The translations under genes were made by a program, and so were the position numbers. From Chitinophaga pinensis (GTDB lineage: Bacteria; Bacteroidota; Bacteroidia; Flavobacteriales_D; Crocinitomicaceae): a stretch of 64,000 nucleotides of DNA. Below the pieces are notes generated by a model. That model was not told the DNA's origin, made no database searches, and saw nothing but the letters and a program-made list of their open reading frames with translations. The stretch is from assembly GCA_945863605.1 (NCBI GenBank), contig CAMAZP010000006.1, forward strand, positions 56,345 to 120,344, in the 5' to 3' direction. Below, one piece after another: positions 7,203 to 16,679 of this stretch; the stretch's first letter is position 1, and every line of letters starts with the position of its first letter.

Positions 7203-8549
7203 TTATTTAACGAAATTATAATATGAAATTCCTTTCTGATTTAAAATTACAAAGAGATAATTGCCACTTCGTAAATTAGTTACATTTATTTTAGTCTCAA
7301 CATCTGATAGATTTCCTGCTAAAATTAAACGTCCGTTCAAGTCAATTATTTCATAAGTTGAAGCTTCACTAACTCCAGAAATTGATAATTCATCTTTTAC
7401 TGGATTTGGGAATAATTGAAACTTAGCGTTTTCATTTTCTGAAATCCCAACTAACTGATAATTGATTTGAGAATTTATTTGTAGGTATCTCGGATTGTCT
7501 TTTTGTCCGCAAGTTAATTGAAGTATAACATCATAAACTCCAAAGCCTGAATTGAACTGATAAAAAGCACTAATATAAATTTGAGTACCGTTATTCAAAC
7601 CAATTTGCCATGTCACAAGTGTTGAATCAACGTAAGATAGATAAGAAGAAACGTTTGCACTTGCTACATCATTGTAATCAAATGAACATTCATCAATCCA
7701 ATCGCTTATCGCAGTACCAACTACTGATGAATCACTAAAAACTGTTCCGTTAAAAATAATTGTATCGCCTAAATTTGCACCTGAATTATTCCCAACAATT
7801 CCTATTGCATTTACTATGCATCCTGCAGAATCTGTAACTGATACCGAATAAGTTCCAGGACACAGATTATTCAGCGTTGATGAAGTTGCTCCATTGTTTG
7901 AGTTGAAATAGTAAGGAGCTGTTCCACCAATTACGTTGACTGTGTATGAACCATCACAAATTGAATTTGAAGTTGCGTTAATAGTTGAAAGTGATGCTGA
8001 AAAACCATTGCAATTAGTTAGGTTTGATGAATCTTGCGTGATGTTGAAAGAAAGATAAGTCGAACAACCCGACGCATCCACAACAGAAATGTTATAGTAT
8101 CCTTCGCATAGATTATTAATTGTAGAATTGGCTGTTTGATTTGAATTCGATATCGAATAGGTATAAGGAGCTGTACCGCCAGTTACGGAAATTGTTGCCG
8201 AGCCATCACAAGCAGATGGATTAGATATGAAAGTTGTATTTACTGAAGCTGAATATCCAGCACAAGGATTGCTTGTAATTGTAAATGTTTCCGTCATTGT
8301 TCCATTGAGGGTTGTGTATGTTACTGAATATGTACCTTGACATAAATTACTTACAAAGTAAGTTCCTGATTGAATAACACCAGTATTGTTAGTCCAATCG
8401 AGAACGGAAGTTACCGAATTTGAATCAATTATATAAGCATAACCGTCACAAGCAGATGGACTTGATGTGCCATTAGTAGTTACAAATTGAGCATTTCCAT
8501 TAAAAAAAGAAAAGAATGAAAGAAGGATAGTTAGTAAAGTTAGTCTCAT
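7203..8549 (-). CDS. Secreted SprB-repeat protein with T9SS sorting domain
   Basis: A 448-residue surface or secreted protein. After a signal peptide (residues 1-20) there are degenerate SprB-type repeats of about 80 residues. Each has a start like SACDGxAxI, a GGTAPYxYxxxN centre and an LCxGxYxxxVxDxxGC end; the clearest are near residues 110-170 and 195-250. A beta-rich region of unknown type follows (about 260-365, with two Cys). Residues 375-448 are a T9SS type A sorting domain (LFPNPVKDELSI near the start). SprB repeats occur in adhesins for gliding or attachment, but this protein is far smaller than the motility adhesin SprB. Its role is therefore open; adhesion is a family-level guess. 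Confidence 0.75.
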   Translation of the reverse strand: MRLTLLTILLSFFSFFNGNAQFVTTNGTSSPSACDGYAYIIDSNSVTSVLDWTNNTGVIQSGTYFVSNLCQGTYSVTYTTLNGTMTETFTITSNPCAGYSASVNTTFISNPSACDGSATISVTGGTAPYTYSISNSNQTANSTINNLCEGYYNISVVDASGCSTYLSFNITQDSSNLTNCNGFSASLSTINATSNSICDGSYTVNVIGGTAPYYFNSNNGATSSTLNNLCPGTYSVSVTDSAGCIVNAIGIVGNNSGANLGDTIIFNGTVFSDSSVVGTAISDWIDECSFDYNDVASANVSSYLSYVDSTLVTWQIGLNNGTQIYISAFYQFNSGFGVYDVILQLTCGQKDNPRYLQINSQINYQLVGISENENAKFQLFPNPVKDELSISGVSEASTYEIIDLNGRLILAGNLSDVETKINVTNLRSGNYLFVILNQKGISYYNFVK

Positions 8550-8661
8550 ATTTTTTGTTTTTGTGAATGTTTGACGAAAAAATTAGAATTTTAGTTGCGT
8601 AAATAAATCACTCTTAACAATTCAATCACAAGCAATGACTACTTTTGAAAAAAATACTTCA

Positions 8662-10296
8662 ATGAAAAATATCGTCTTCATTTTTGCAACGTTTTTAATT
8701 ACTTTTTCGAGTCATGCTCAACGTTCTAAACCACCAAAAATAGTTGTTGGAATTGTTGTTGATCAGATGTGTTATGAATACCTCTATCGCTATCAAGCCA
8801 ATTTTGTGGAAGGCGGATTTAATCGCTTTATGAAAAAAGGAATGAATTGTAGAAATACCTTGTATAATTATGTACCAACCTACACTGGTCCTGGGCATGC
8901 ATCAATTTATACCGGAACTACACCAAGTAATCATGGAATCGTAGGAAATGATTGGTACAACCGTGAATCACAAGGAAATATGTATTGTGTGCAAGATAAT
9001 TCGGTTTCAACAGTTGGAAGTAGCTCCAAAGAAGGACAAATGTCACCTGCAAATTTAAAAACATACACGATTACTGACCAATTAAAAATGACTTATCCGA
9101 AAGCAAAAGTAATTTCTATGTCAATTAAAGATAGAGGTTCTATTTTACCTGGCGGTCATCTGAGCGATGGCTCTTATTGGTACGATTATGCAACTGGAAC
9201 TTTTATCACAAGTACCTATTTCAAAAAGGAATTACCATCTTGGGTAAGTGATTTTAACGCAAACAAAAACGCAACTACTTACACTAAAACGTGGGAGTTA
9301 TTATTGCCAAAAGAACGTTATTCTTCTGTTGATGAAAGTCCATACGAGGTTGTTTTATCAGGAAAAACAAGTGCAACTTTCCCTTATAATTTTATTGAAA
9401 TGGGCGGAGGAAAAGCAAGTCCAAAACTGTTTACCACTTCGCCTTTTGCGAATGATTTATTGACAGATTTCGCGTTGGAAGCAATCGAAAAAGAAGGTTT
9501 AGGGATTGATTTTCAAACAGATATGTTGTGTATTAGTTATTCAACACCAGACATCGCAGGACACGCTTTTGGGCCTTACTCTTTGGAACTTGAAGATATT
9601 TATGTTCGTTTAGATCGTGATTTAAAGAAATTAATGGATGGTCTGGAAAAAAAATATGGTAAGAAAGGTTTTACCATTTTCTTAACCGCAGACCATGCTG
9701 TTGTACCAGTTCCACAAATGTTAGTAGATAAAAAAATGCCTGGAGGCTATTTCTATTTGAATCAAAATATGGATGACTTGAGAAAATCAACAATTACTGA
9801 ATTTGGCGCTGATTTAATTGAGTACGAGGAAAATTTAAACATCTATTTAAACCATAAAAGAATTGATTCTTTGAAATTAAATCGCGAAGCAGTAGCTCAA
9901 TTTGCAGCAACAAAAGTACGAACTTGGAAAAATGTTAAGGTAGTTTTTACAGCTGGCGAATTAGGACAAAACACATCGAGCGATAACGAATGGAAAGATA
10001 TGTTGCGAAAAGGTTTTGTTTATAATCGAAGCGGAGATGTTCTTTTTATTTTAGAACCTGGTTATTTGCCACTATCGAAAGAAAAAGAAAAATCTCACCA
10101 AGGAACTTCTCACGGTTCAGCATTTAATTATGACAGTCACGTTCCGCTTCTTTGGTACGGAGCTGGGATACTTCCAAAAGACGTATTTACTCCCTATGAT
10201 ATAATCGATATTGCGCCAACTTTAACTCACTTATTGAATCTTCAACGTTCTGGCGCAATGACAGGTAAACCGATAATTGAAGTTTTACAAAAATAA
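8662..10296 (+). CDS. PafA-type alkaline phosphatase (alkaline phosphatase superfamily)
   Basis: A 544-residue periplasmic or secreted phosphatase. The start at 8662 is preferred over the in-frame ATG at 8635 because it opens directly on a signal peptide (FIFATFLITFSSHAQ). Metal and catalytic motifs appear in the order expected for PafA: VVDQM (D34), the Thr nucleophile in PTYTGPGHAS (T75), PDIAGHAFG, TADHA and GTSHGSAF near the C-terminus. PafA enzymes are phosphate-insensitive phosphomonoesterases that free phosphate from organic compounds. No Pho-box was recognised. The stop codon is directly followed by the ATG of an aminotransferase with no gap, so the two are probably co-transcribed although their functions have no obvious link. 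The phosphodiesterase/pyrophosphatase branch of the same superfamily is the main alternative. Confidence 0.8.
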   Translation: MKNIVFIFATFLITFSSHAQRSKPPKIVVGIVVDQMCYEYLYRYQANFVEGGFNRFMKKGMNCRNTLYNYVPTYTGPGHASIYTGTTPSNHGIVGNDWYNRESQGNMYCVQDNSVSTVGSSSKEGQMSPANLKTYTITDQLKMTYPKAKVISMSIKDRGSILPGGHLSDGSYWYDYATGTFITSTYFKKELPSWVSDFNANKNATTYTKTWELLLPKERYSSVDESPYEVVLSGKTSATFPYNFIEMGGGKASPKLFTTSPFANDLLTDFALEAIEKEGLGIDFQTDMLCISYSTPDIAGHAFGPYSLELEDIYVRLDRDLKKLMDGLEKKYGKKGFTIFLTADHAVVPVPQMLVDKKMPGGYFYLNQNMDDLRKSTITEFGADLIEYEENLNIYLNHKRIDSLKLNREAVAQFAATKVRTWKNVKVVFTAGELGQNTSSDNEWKDMLRKGFVYNRSGDVLFILEPGYLPLSKEKEKSHQGTSHGSAFNYDSHVPLLWYGAGILPKDVFTPYDIIDIAPTLTHLLNLQRSGAMTGKPIIEVLQK

Positions 10297-11484
10297 ATGA
10301 GTAACAAAGAATTCTTTTTAGATCACCAAGGCCAAACGAGTCCATTTCCTTTTTTGATAGAAGTAGAAAAAGCGGAAGGAATAAACATCACCTCAAAATC
10401 AGGAAAAGTTTATATGGATATGATTGCAGGTGTAGCGGTGAACAACATCGGACATCGTCATCCTAAAGTTGTGGAAGCCATTAAAAATCAAGTGGATAAA
10501 TACTTACACGTGATGGTTTATGGTGAATTTGTCCAAGATGCACAAACGGATTTAGTTAAAGCTTTAATTTCTGTTTTACCACCAAGTTTAAATAGTGTTT
10601 ATGTTGTTAATTCAGGAACAGAAGCGAATGAAGCAGCTATAAAATTAGCAAAACGAGTGACAGAAAGAATGGAAATCGTTTCATTTAGAGGTTCTTACCA
10701 TGGAAGCACGCTCGGTTCATTAAGTATTTCTGGAAATGAAATAAAAAAACAAGCATTTCGTCCTTTAATGCCGGATGTTCGTTTTTTAAAACACAATGAC
10801 ATCGATGGAATACAACAAATAACGGAGAAAACCGCTGGTGTTATTATTGAAACTGTTCAAGGAGATGCAGGAGTAAGAGTGCCAGATTTAGCATTTTTAC
10901 ACGCTTTAAGAAAACGATGTACAGAAGTTGGTGCTTTGTTGATTTTTGATGAAATCCAATGTGGAATGGGGCGTACTGGAACTATGTTTGCCTTTGAACA
11001 TTTTGGAATCGTACCAGATGCGATGACCTTAGGAAAAGCATTAGGCGGAGGAATGCCAATTGGAGCTTTGATTTCTTCACAGAAAAATCTAAATGAATTT
11101 ACCCACAATCCTATGCTTGGCCATATCACCACTTTTGGTGGTCATCCAGTAGTTTGTGCAGCGGCTGCAGCTTGCGTTGAGGTGATAAAAACCGAAATTA
11201 AATGGAATCAAGTTGAAAAGTATGGAAAACTATTAGAGGAAATCATCGCTCAAAGTTCTGAAATTAAAGCTGTAAGAAGAATCGGAATGATGTTCGCATT
11301 TGATATGGAATCCAGCGAACGCGTTGCAAAAGTAGTGGACAAATGCCTCGAAAAAGGACTATTGACTTTTTGGTTTTTATCTCATCCTTACAGTTTTAGG
11401 TTATCACCTCCATTAACCATTTCAGAGGATGAGATCCGCGAAGCAGGAAAACGAATTTTAGAAGCAATAGAGGAAACTCAATAA
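10297..11484 (+). CDS. Class III PLP-dependent aminotransferase (acetylornithine/ornithine type)
   Basis: A 395-residue cytoplasmic enzyme. Motifs of class III aminotransferases are in order: VVNSGTEANEAAIKLAKR (about 103-120, cofactor phosphate loop), SYHGSTLGS (133-141), IETVQGDAGV (184-193), IFDEIQCGMGRTG (216-228, D218 binds the pyridine nitrogen) and TLGKALGGGMPIG (K247 is the Schiff-base Lys). The length fits the acetylornithine, ornithine and 4-aminobutyrate group, but by eye the substrate cannot be decided. It starts one base after the stop codon of the phosphatase gene, so translation is probably coupled. No arginine biosynthesis genes are nearby, which argues mildly for a catabolic role. 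Confidence 0.8.
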   Translation: MSNKEFFLDHQGQTSPFPFLIEVEKAEGINITSKSGKVYMDMIAGVAVNNIGHRHPKVVEAIKNQVDKYLHVMVYGEFVQDAQTDLVKALISVLPPSLNSVYVVNSGTEANEAAIKLAKRVTERMEIVSFRGSYHGSTLGSLSISGNEIKKQAFRPLMPDVRFLKHNDIDGIQQITEKTAGVIIETVQGDAGVRVPDLAFLHALRKRCTEVGALLIFDEIQCGMGRTGTMFAFEHFGIVPDAMTLGKALGGGMPIGALISSQKNLNEFTHNPMLGHITTFGGHPVVCAAAAACVEVIKTEIKWNQVEKYGKLLEEIIAQSSEIKAVRRIGMMFAFDMESSERVAKVVDKCLEKGLLTFWFLSHPYSFRLSPPLTISEDEIREAGKRILEAIEETQ

Positions 11485-11559
11485 CTTATATAGCTAATAT
11501 CTACTTCAATTTTAAGTATATATTTTTAAAATTTTGAATTAGTTATGATGTTAAAAATA

Positions 11560-13179
11560 CTATCCTTTTCCTGGCTTAACATTTCCTTTAATAGGTTTGA
11601 TTGGTTCCGAAATAGGATTTGACGGCTTAACTGTTGGTTTGGATGTAGTTGAAGAAGGTTTATTTACTGGAGATGAGAAAACTGGTTTTGAATTATTTGT
11701 TGGTTTCTCAATTTGAATTGGTTTGGATGAATTAGGATTGTTATAATCTGAATCTTGATTTATATCTGGTTTATTTATTGGTTCTGTATTACTTGGCTTA
11801 TTTTGATATCCCTCATTTCCTTCTTGATTGTTTTCTTTAATTGGGTCAAAATCTTTTATTGTTCCGTCGGGATTTAACTCACGTGGTTTACTACTCAAAA
11901 CTCCACCTTCACCAAAATTCTTGTCATTTGTATTTAATGCTGGTTTTCTAACATCGTGAATTATTCTACCAATAACAGGATTACTAGGATTTGGAATAGG
12001 ATTTGGAATAATGTTTAAAAAGCCATTGTCAAAAATACATCCAAGTATTTCCTCAGGTGAAACACCCATTTGTTCACATTGAATGCGCGCATTTGCCTGA
12101 CGTCCTAAATCCAAATCATTTAGAGTCATGTGTACACGTGGAAAAGATCGATCTGTAAATGTTGATGTAGAACGACCAATTTCATAATCAAAAAGTGTAT
12201 TTAAATCGTTTACTCTCCAATCCTCAGCAAAATCTTTTGCTAAAAAAGCCAAATATTCTTTTTCAGCAAATTCAGAACCTCTGGCTAAAGTTGAATTTCC
12301 AAATGTTGAAAAAGATGCATAAGCTGGACGAAAAACATTTGAATTTCTGATATTGAAATCATCATTTATGTCATTATTTGCATTTCCAAGTAATCCTTCA
12401 AATTCACCTGTATCACATTTGAAAATTTTAACAGTAATATTTGCTAATTGCATTTTACCACTCATTCGGCTATCTAATATTATGATTTCACCAGTTGGCC
12501 ATGAAATAATGTAATTTCTTCCTTCTAAGCGAATAGTGCCTCCATGTGGAAGAAAATATGTTCTACCTTGTAGTTGTATTGGTTGTCCATTTAAGCGAAA
12601 TGGTACATTTTTGGAGTCAGGTTTATCTTCACCATAATAACACAATCGATCACCACCTACATTCATTGCGACAGCTGTATTAAGAGAAAAACTCTCGTTT
12701 TGAGGTTTTTGACGCGTCTGAATTTCAAAATGACCTCTGCTAGACTTTGTAAGCACAAATTCACCAACTGTTTGAAAAGAGTAAGATGCTTTATCAAAAG
12801 AAATTAGATGAGGATCACCATAACTTCTACCTGTCAAATATTCACAAAAACTATGGTTAATAATCATTTCAATTGGAGATAAATTTAATCCTGTTTTGTT
12901 ACCAGAATTATTACTTGCTTGTATTGTACTTAACATCGCTCTTCTTCTTTCAATCGGAACCATAGTTAATACCTCATAAGGAGTAAATTCCTCCGGAAAC
13001 ATACGATCCGGTATGGCATCACCTTTGGAAATAGATACAAATGAATTAGACAACCATTCTCCTCGAATTGGATCCCAATCTTGTAATTGAGATTTCAAAA
13101 CACTAAAAACATCTTCTGTTTGTGACTTTAAACTAAAGCTTAAAAATAATGTTAAGATAAAAAAAAATGAAATTTTCAT
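11560..13179 (-). CDS. Secreted protein with von Willebrand type D-like domain and disordered tail
   Basis: A 539-residue exported protein of unknown function. Residues 1-19 are a signal peptide. A vWF type D-like domain spans about 116-275: it opens with GRSYGDPHLISFD (the GDPH motif at 121-124) and ends with GEFEGLLGNANND (GLLGN at 262-266). Residues 280-390 are folded-looking but unrecognised. From about 395 to the end the chain is rich in Asn, Pro, Ser, Lys and Gly, with repeated SKP, NKP and PIKP units, and is probably disordered. There is no T9SS sorting domain. vWD domains in animals mediate calcium-linked assembly; bacterial examples are uncharacterised. It lies 42 bp downstream of a response regulator gene and may share its transcript. 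Confidence 0.6.
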   Translation of the reverse strand: MKISFFFILTLFLSFSLKSQTEDVFSVLKSQLQDWDPIRGEWLSNSFVSISKGDAIPDRMFPEEFTPYEVLTMVPIERRRAMLSTIQASNNSGNKTGLNLSPIEMIINHSFCEYLTGRSYGDPHLISFDKASYSFQTVGEFVLTKSSRGHFEIQTRQKPQNESFSLNTAVAMNVGGDRLCYYGEDKPDSKNVPFRLNGQPIQLQGRTYFLPHGGTIRLEGRNYIISWPTGEIIILDSRMSGKMQLANITVKIFKCDTGEFEGLLGNANNDINDDFNIRNSNVFRPAYASFSTFGNSTLARGSEFAEKEYLAFLAKDFAEDWRVNDLNTLFDYEIGRSTSTFTDRSFPRVHMTLNDLDLGRQANARIQCEQMGVSPEEILGCIFDNGFLNIIPNPIPNPSNPVIGRIIHDVRKPALNTNDKNFGEGGVLSSKPRELNPDGTIKDFDPIKENNQEGNEGYQNKPSNTEPINKPDINQDSDYNNPNSSKPIQIEKPTNNSKPVFSSPVNKPSSTTSKPTVKPSNPISEPIKPIKGNVKPGKG

Positions 13180-13221
13180 AAACTTGAATATTGGTAGAAT
13201 GTAACAAAAAACAAGCCAATT

Positions 13222-13890
13222 TTAGACATTAAATTTATACCCTACTCCTTTAACTGTTGTAATATGATGATCACCAATTTTTTCACGCAGTTTTCGAATA
13301 TGTACATCAATTGTACGATCCCCTACCACTATTTCTGTACCCCATACTTTCTCTAAAATTAATTCGCGTTTAAAAACAAAATTTGGTTTTGAAACTAACA
13401 ATGCTAAAAGCTCAAATTCTTTTTTTGGAAATTGTATTTCTTTACCATCTTTTTCGACTAAATATTTTTCACGATTTATTATCAAAGAAGCAGATTGTGT
13501 TTCAATATTTACCTTGATTAATTCTTTTCTCCTTAAAAGTGCATTAATTCTACTAATTAAAATTTTTGGTTTAATTGGCTTAGTGACATAATCATCACCT
13601 CCCGACTCTAAACCTGCAATTTGACTGTAATCTTCGCTTCTTGCTGTTAAAAAACAAATTAAAATATCATTGTTTTCTTGGGAAGAATTTAAAATCTCAC
13701 ATACTTCAATACCATCCATTTCGGGCATCATAACATCTAGAAGTATTAAATCAGGTTTTAACTTTTTAACTTCCAATAAACAATCACCTCCATTTGCAAC
13801 CGTTCTTACGAAATGATTTTCCTTTTCTAAATTGTATTTTAGTATTTCGCGAATATCTTCATCATCATCAACAATTAATATAGATGCCAT
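13222..13890 (-). CDS. OmpR/PhoB-family response regulator
   Basis: A 222-residue two-component response regulator. The receiver domain (1-115) has the acidic pair D8/D9, phosphorylation site D52 in LLDVMMPEMDG, a Thr at LTARS and the conserved Lys in VTKPIKP (K104). The C-terminal winged helix (about 130-222) is of the OmpR/PhoB type, with the recognition-helix region DRTIDVHIRKLREKIG and the wing TTVKGVGYKF. No histidine kinase is adjacent, so its signal is unknown. The vWD protein gene follows 42 bp downstream and is the natural first candidate target. A well-formed promoter lies directly upstream. Confidence 0.9.
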   Translation of the reverse strand: MASILIVDDDEDIREILKYNLEKENHFVRTVANGGDCLLEVKKLKPDLILLDVMMPEMDGIEVCEILNSSQENNDILICFLTARSEDYSQIAGLESGGDDYVTKPIKPKILISRINALLRRKELIKVNIETQSASLIINREKYLVEKDGKEIQFPKKEFELLALLVSKPNFVFKRELILEKVWGTEIVVGDRTIDVHIRKLREKIGDHHITTVKGVGYKFNV

Positions 13891-13913
13891 TTATTTTATT
13901 TTATTATTTATAG

Positions 13914-13943
13914 CAAAGATAATTTTTTCTTAACAATAGCAAA
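13914..13943 (-). promoter_or_regulatory. Promoter of the response regulator gene
   Basis: On the minus strand TTTG (13940-13943), 18 nt, then TATCTTTG (13914-13921) match the Bacteroidota -33/-7 elements. The predicted start near 13909 gives a leader of about 19 nt. Confidence 0.65.
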
Positions 13944-14112
13944 AAAAAAAATTTTCTTAAAATAGTTTTTGTTTAATTATTTTCCAAGTTTTATTTTTAT
14001 TAAAGATTGACAATAATATCTATGAACAAATGAAATATTGCTTTGTCATTATTAAGAAAAATAGATTGTGGATATTTAAATTCATTCAGAGAAAAGGAGC
14101 AAACAATCTTAT

Positions 14113-14120
14113 TAAATTTG
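14113..14120 (+). promoter_or_regulatory. -7 promoter box before the small membrane protein and kmo
   Basis: TAAATTTG matches TAnnTTTG and ends 6 nt before the ATG at 14127, so the transcript would start within a few nt of the start codon. No clear -33 element is seen. Confidence 0.5.
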
Positions 14121-14126
14121 TAGTTG

Positions 14127-14336
14127 ATGAATATTCAAGATTTAATACATACAAGTTATTCAGGTGATTTAGATCAAACAATTACTTATGTGAATTTAAC
14201 TATTCAAGCAATTGGTGTGCTAGTAGGTGGAATTCTTATCTGGCGAGCAAGTATTGCTTTTCAACGTAAAAAAATGCAAGAGCGAAGAAGAAATCCATTC
14301 TTTGAAACAACTTATTCCAAACATTGGAGAAAATAA
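14127..14336 (+). CDS. Small single-span membrane protein upstream of kmo
   Basis: A 69-residue protein that I do not recognise. Residues 1-22 are polar, a hydrophobic segment (about 24-41, LTIQAIGVLVGGILIWRA) is probably a transmembrane helix, and residues 45-69 are strongly basic (RKKMQERRRN, then KHWRK), so the C-terminus should stay in the cytoplasm. ATG 14127 is preferred to the TTG directly before it. It ends 6 bp before kmo, and a -7 promoter box lies just upstream, so the two genes should form an operon. Kynurenine 3-monooxygenases of eukaryotes are membrane-anchored, whereas bacterial ones have no anchor; a tethering or unrelated role is speculative. Confidence 0.6.
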   Translation: MNIQDLIHTSYSGDLDQTITYVNLTIQAIGVLVGGILIWRASIAFQRKKMQERRRNPFFETTYSKHWRK

Positions 14337-14342
14337 AATAGT

Positions 14343-15704
14343 ATGGAAAATAATAAACAAGCGATTATCATTGGTGCAGGATTAGTAGGTTCATTGTGGG
14401 CTGTTTACTTATCGAAAGCTGGTTATAAAGTTACAATTTACGAAAGACGTCCAGATATTCGTAAAGCAGAAATTTCTGCCGGAAAATCAATCAACTTGGC
14501 GCTTTCAGTACGCGGTTGGACGGCTTTAGACGCTATTGGTGTTGGAGATGAAATTCGTAAAATCGCTATTCCGATGACAGGAAGAATGATGCATGATTTA
14601 GAGGGGAATCTAACTTATCAACCTTATGGAAAAGAGGGAGAAGCGATATATTCTGTTTCTCGTGGAAAAGTGAATGCCACCATGATAGACATCGCTGAAA
14701 AGCACGGTAAAGCAACGATTCACTTCAACCATGATTGTATAAAAACAGACCTTAATAAAGGAATTACCTACATTAAAAATAATTTAACTGGAGAAGAATT
14801 TGAAGCACAGGCAGATGTTATTTTTGCTGTTGATGGAGCCTTTTCAGCTATTCGTTATAATTCGATGCAGAAAATAAATCGTTTCAATTACAGTCAAAAC
14901 TACATTGCTGATGGTTATCGTGAAATATTATTACCCGCAAATACAGATGGAACTTATAAATTAGATAAAAATTCCCTACATATATGGCCACGTGGTCGCT
15001 TTATGATGATTGCTTTAGCGAATGAAGATGGATCTTTTACATGTACGTTATTTATGCCACATGAAGGTGATAAATTTGCTTTTGATAAATTAACTTCCAA
15101 AGAAGCTGTCAATGACTTTTTCGAAACAGTATTCCCTGATTTTTACGAAATGGTTCCAAACATTGCGGATGCTTGGAATGATCATCCTTTATCGAATTTG
15201 TTAATTGTACGATGTTATCCATGGACTGTAGGAAAAGTAGCATTAATGGGTGATGCAGCTCACGCTACTGTTCCATTTTATGGTCAAGGAATGAATGCTG
15301 GATTTGAAGACTGCACAGTAATGAATAGATTAATGCATAAACACAATGAAAATTGGGAGGCCATTTTTGAAGAATATAGTATTGAACGCAAACCTGATGG
15401 TGATGCATTACAAGATTTATCATTGGATAATTATTTTGTGATGCGTGACTATGTTGCAGATCCTGCGTTTTTATTGAGAAAGAAAATTGAAGCGAAATTT
15501 AGTGAGTTGTATCCAAACAAATGGTTACCGTTGTATTCTCAAGTAACCTTCAGCAATATCCGATACAGTGTTGCATACAATCAAGGTAAAAAACAAACTG
15601 AAATTATGGATCAAGTGATGGAGATTCCGAGCATTGAAGAAAACTGGGATAGCCAAATTGTAATGGATAAAATGCTTGAATTGAGCACTGACTTTAATTT
15701 CTAA
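14343..15704 (+). CDS. kmo: Kynurenine 3-monooxygenase
   Basis: A 453-residue FAD-dependent monooxygenase that converts L-kynurenine to 3-hydroxykynurenine with NADPH and O2, a step of tryptophan breakdown and of the aerobic route to quinolinate and NAD. The N-terminal dinucleotide-binding motif is IIIGAGLVGSLWAV (about 8-21). The second FAD motif, GDAAHATVPFYGQGMNAGFED, centres near residue 312. The segments SINLALSVRGWTALDAIG and the region IKKKIEAKF-like to YSQVTFSNIRYS agree with KMO rather than general phenolic hydroxylases. No other kynurenine pathway gene is in the window. It is preceded by a small membrane protein gene in the same operon. Confidence 0.88.
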   Translation: MENNKQAIIIGAGLVGSLWAVYLSKAGYKVTIYERRPDIRKAEISAGKSINLALSVRGWTALDAIGVGDEIRKIAIPMTGRMMHDLEGNLTYQPYGKEGEAIYSVSRGKVNATMIDIAEKHGKATIHFNHDCIKTDLNKGITYIKNNLTGEEFEAQADVIFAVDGAFSAIRYNSMQKINRFNYSQNYIADGYREILLPANTDGTYKLDKNSLHIWPRGRFMMIALANEDGSFTCTLFMPHEGDKFAFDKLTSKEAVNDFFETVFPDFYEMVPNIADAWNDHPLSNLLIVRCYPWTVGKVALMGDAAHATVPFYGQGMNAGFEDCTVMNRLMHKHNENWEAIFEEYSIERKPDGDALQDLSLDNYFVMRDYVADPAFLLRKKIEAKFSELYPNKWLPLYSQVTFSNIRYSVAYNQGKKQTEIMDQVMEIPSIEENWDSQIVMDKMLELSTDFNF

Positions 15705-15794
15705 TTATTAAATAAGCCATAACGAGATTCGTCACAATCAAGAATGAATTTAAAGGACGATTCCATATGACCATTGAAAAAAAATAAAACACAT

Positions 15795-16679
15795 ATGAAT
15801 AATAGTATTTTTCTAGCTTTACTTTTTCCAACATTTCTTTTTGGTCAAGGGGCTTTCAAAAAAGGAACAAAAGGAAATGATTATATCATTGTTACAAACG
15901 ATGGTATTCACTTTGCAATTGGCCCGACCTATATGATTCCTTCCAAACCGGTTTTAGGTGTTTTAACAGATAACTTGGGAGCTCGAGGAAATTACAAAAT
16001 CACACCAAAAGGACAATTTGGTTTCTTTGCAGAAGTAGGTTTGGCACATTTTCCTAAATGGAAAGGAATTCCAATTAAACCTTTGAAGAAAAGCAGAATT
16101 ATTGATTACTTTGATTGGAGCGTTGGATTTCGACAATTACGTGGGAAGGAATCTACTCACGTAGACATTAAAAATGCTTTGGGTGAAATAGTACAATCCC
16201 ATCATGGAGAAGGAAGTTTCACAAATAATTATGTATTTGCGAGTATTTCAGCCCACTCATTAATTTATTATGGGAAAAAGAAAATCGATAAGGCCAGAAA
16301 ACATTTTATTGATCAAAGTCTTGGTTTTAACTTTGACTACAATTTTATTAATGGAAATAAAAATTACAATGATACCTCATTTAGTCATCCACTTGAATTG
16401 AAATTTCAAAAACCTTTTCTCGCTCAAGTTCATTACAGTTTAGGACTTGGAATTCGTTTAAATCGTGCATGGATGATAATTCCTGGCGTTCAAATACCAA
16501 TCGTTAGCGCTTATGAATGGAATGGGTTTAATGCTAAGTTAAATTGGTTTACGTCTCAATATTGGCCAATTCAAGCACAAATAAAAGTAATTAAATTATT
16601 TGAACGTCCACCAAAATGTGGCGTATATGGCGATCCAAAAGATACTGAATTAGATAAACAATTTAGAATGGGTAATTAA
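15795..16679 (+). CDS. Exported protein of unknown function
   Basis: A 294-residue protein from ATG 15795, chosen over an in-frame TTG at 15774 because it opens on a signal peptide (SIFLALLFPTFLFGQG). The mature chain is rich in aromatic residues and Gly, with strands such as HFAIGPTYMIP, FGFFAEVGLAHF and VHYSLGLGIRLNRAWMIIPG, which suggests an outer membrane barrel or periplasmic beta protein. The C-terminus (ELDKQFRMGN) lacks the terminal aromatic residue of typical barrels. I recognise no family. It follows kmo by 90 bp on the same strand without a terminator between. Confidence 0.6.
   Translation: MNNSIFLALLFPTFLFGQGAFKKGTKGNDYIIVTNDGIHFAIGPTYMIPSKPVLGVLTDNLGARGNYKITPKGQFGFFAEVGLAHFPKWKGIPIKPLKKSRIIDYFDWSVGFRQLRGKESTHVDIKNALGEIVQSHHGEGSFTNNYVFASISAHSLIYYGKKKIDKARKHFIDQSLGFNFDYNFINGNKNYNDTSFSHPLELKFQKPFLAQVHYSLGLGIRLNRAWMIIPGVQIPIVSAYEWNGFNAKLNWFTSQYWPIQAQIKVIKLFERPPKCGVYGDPKDTELDKQFRMGN

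Noticed and set aside
7800..8470. Repeated units in the SprB-repeat gene considered as a CRISPR or tandem DNA repeat
   Set aside because: Repeats are protein-level, about 80 codons long and divergent in DNA, with no spacer pattern.
8635..8661. ATG 8635 as start of the PafA-type phosphatase
   Set aside because: It adds a polar nine-residue extension before a complete signal peptide that starts at 8662.
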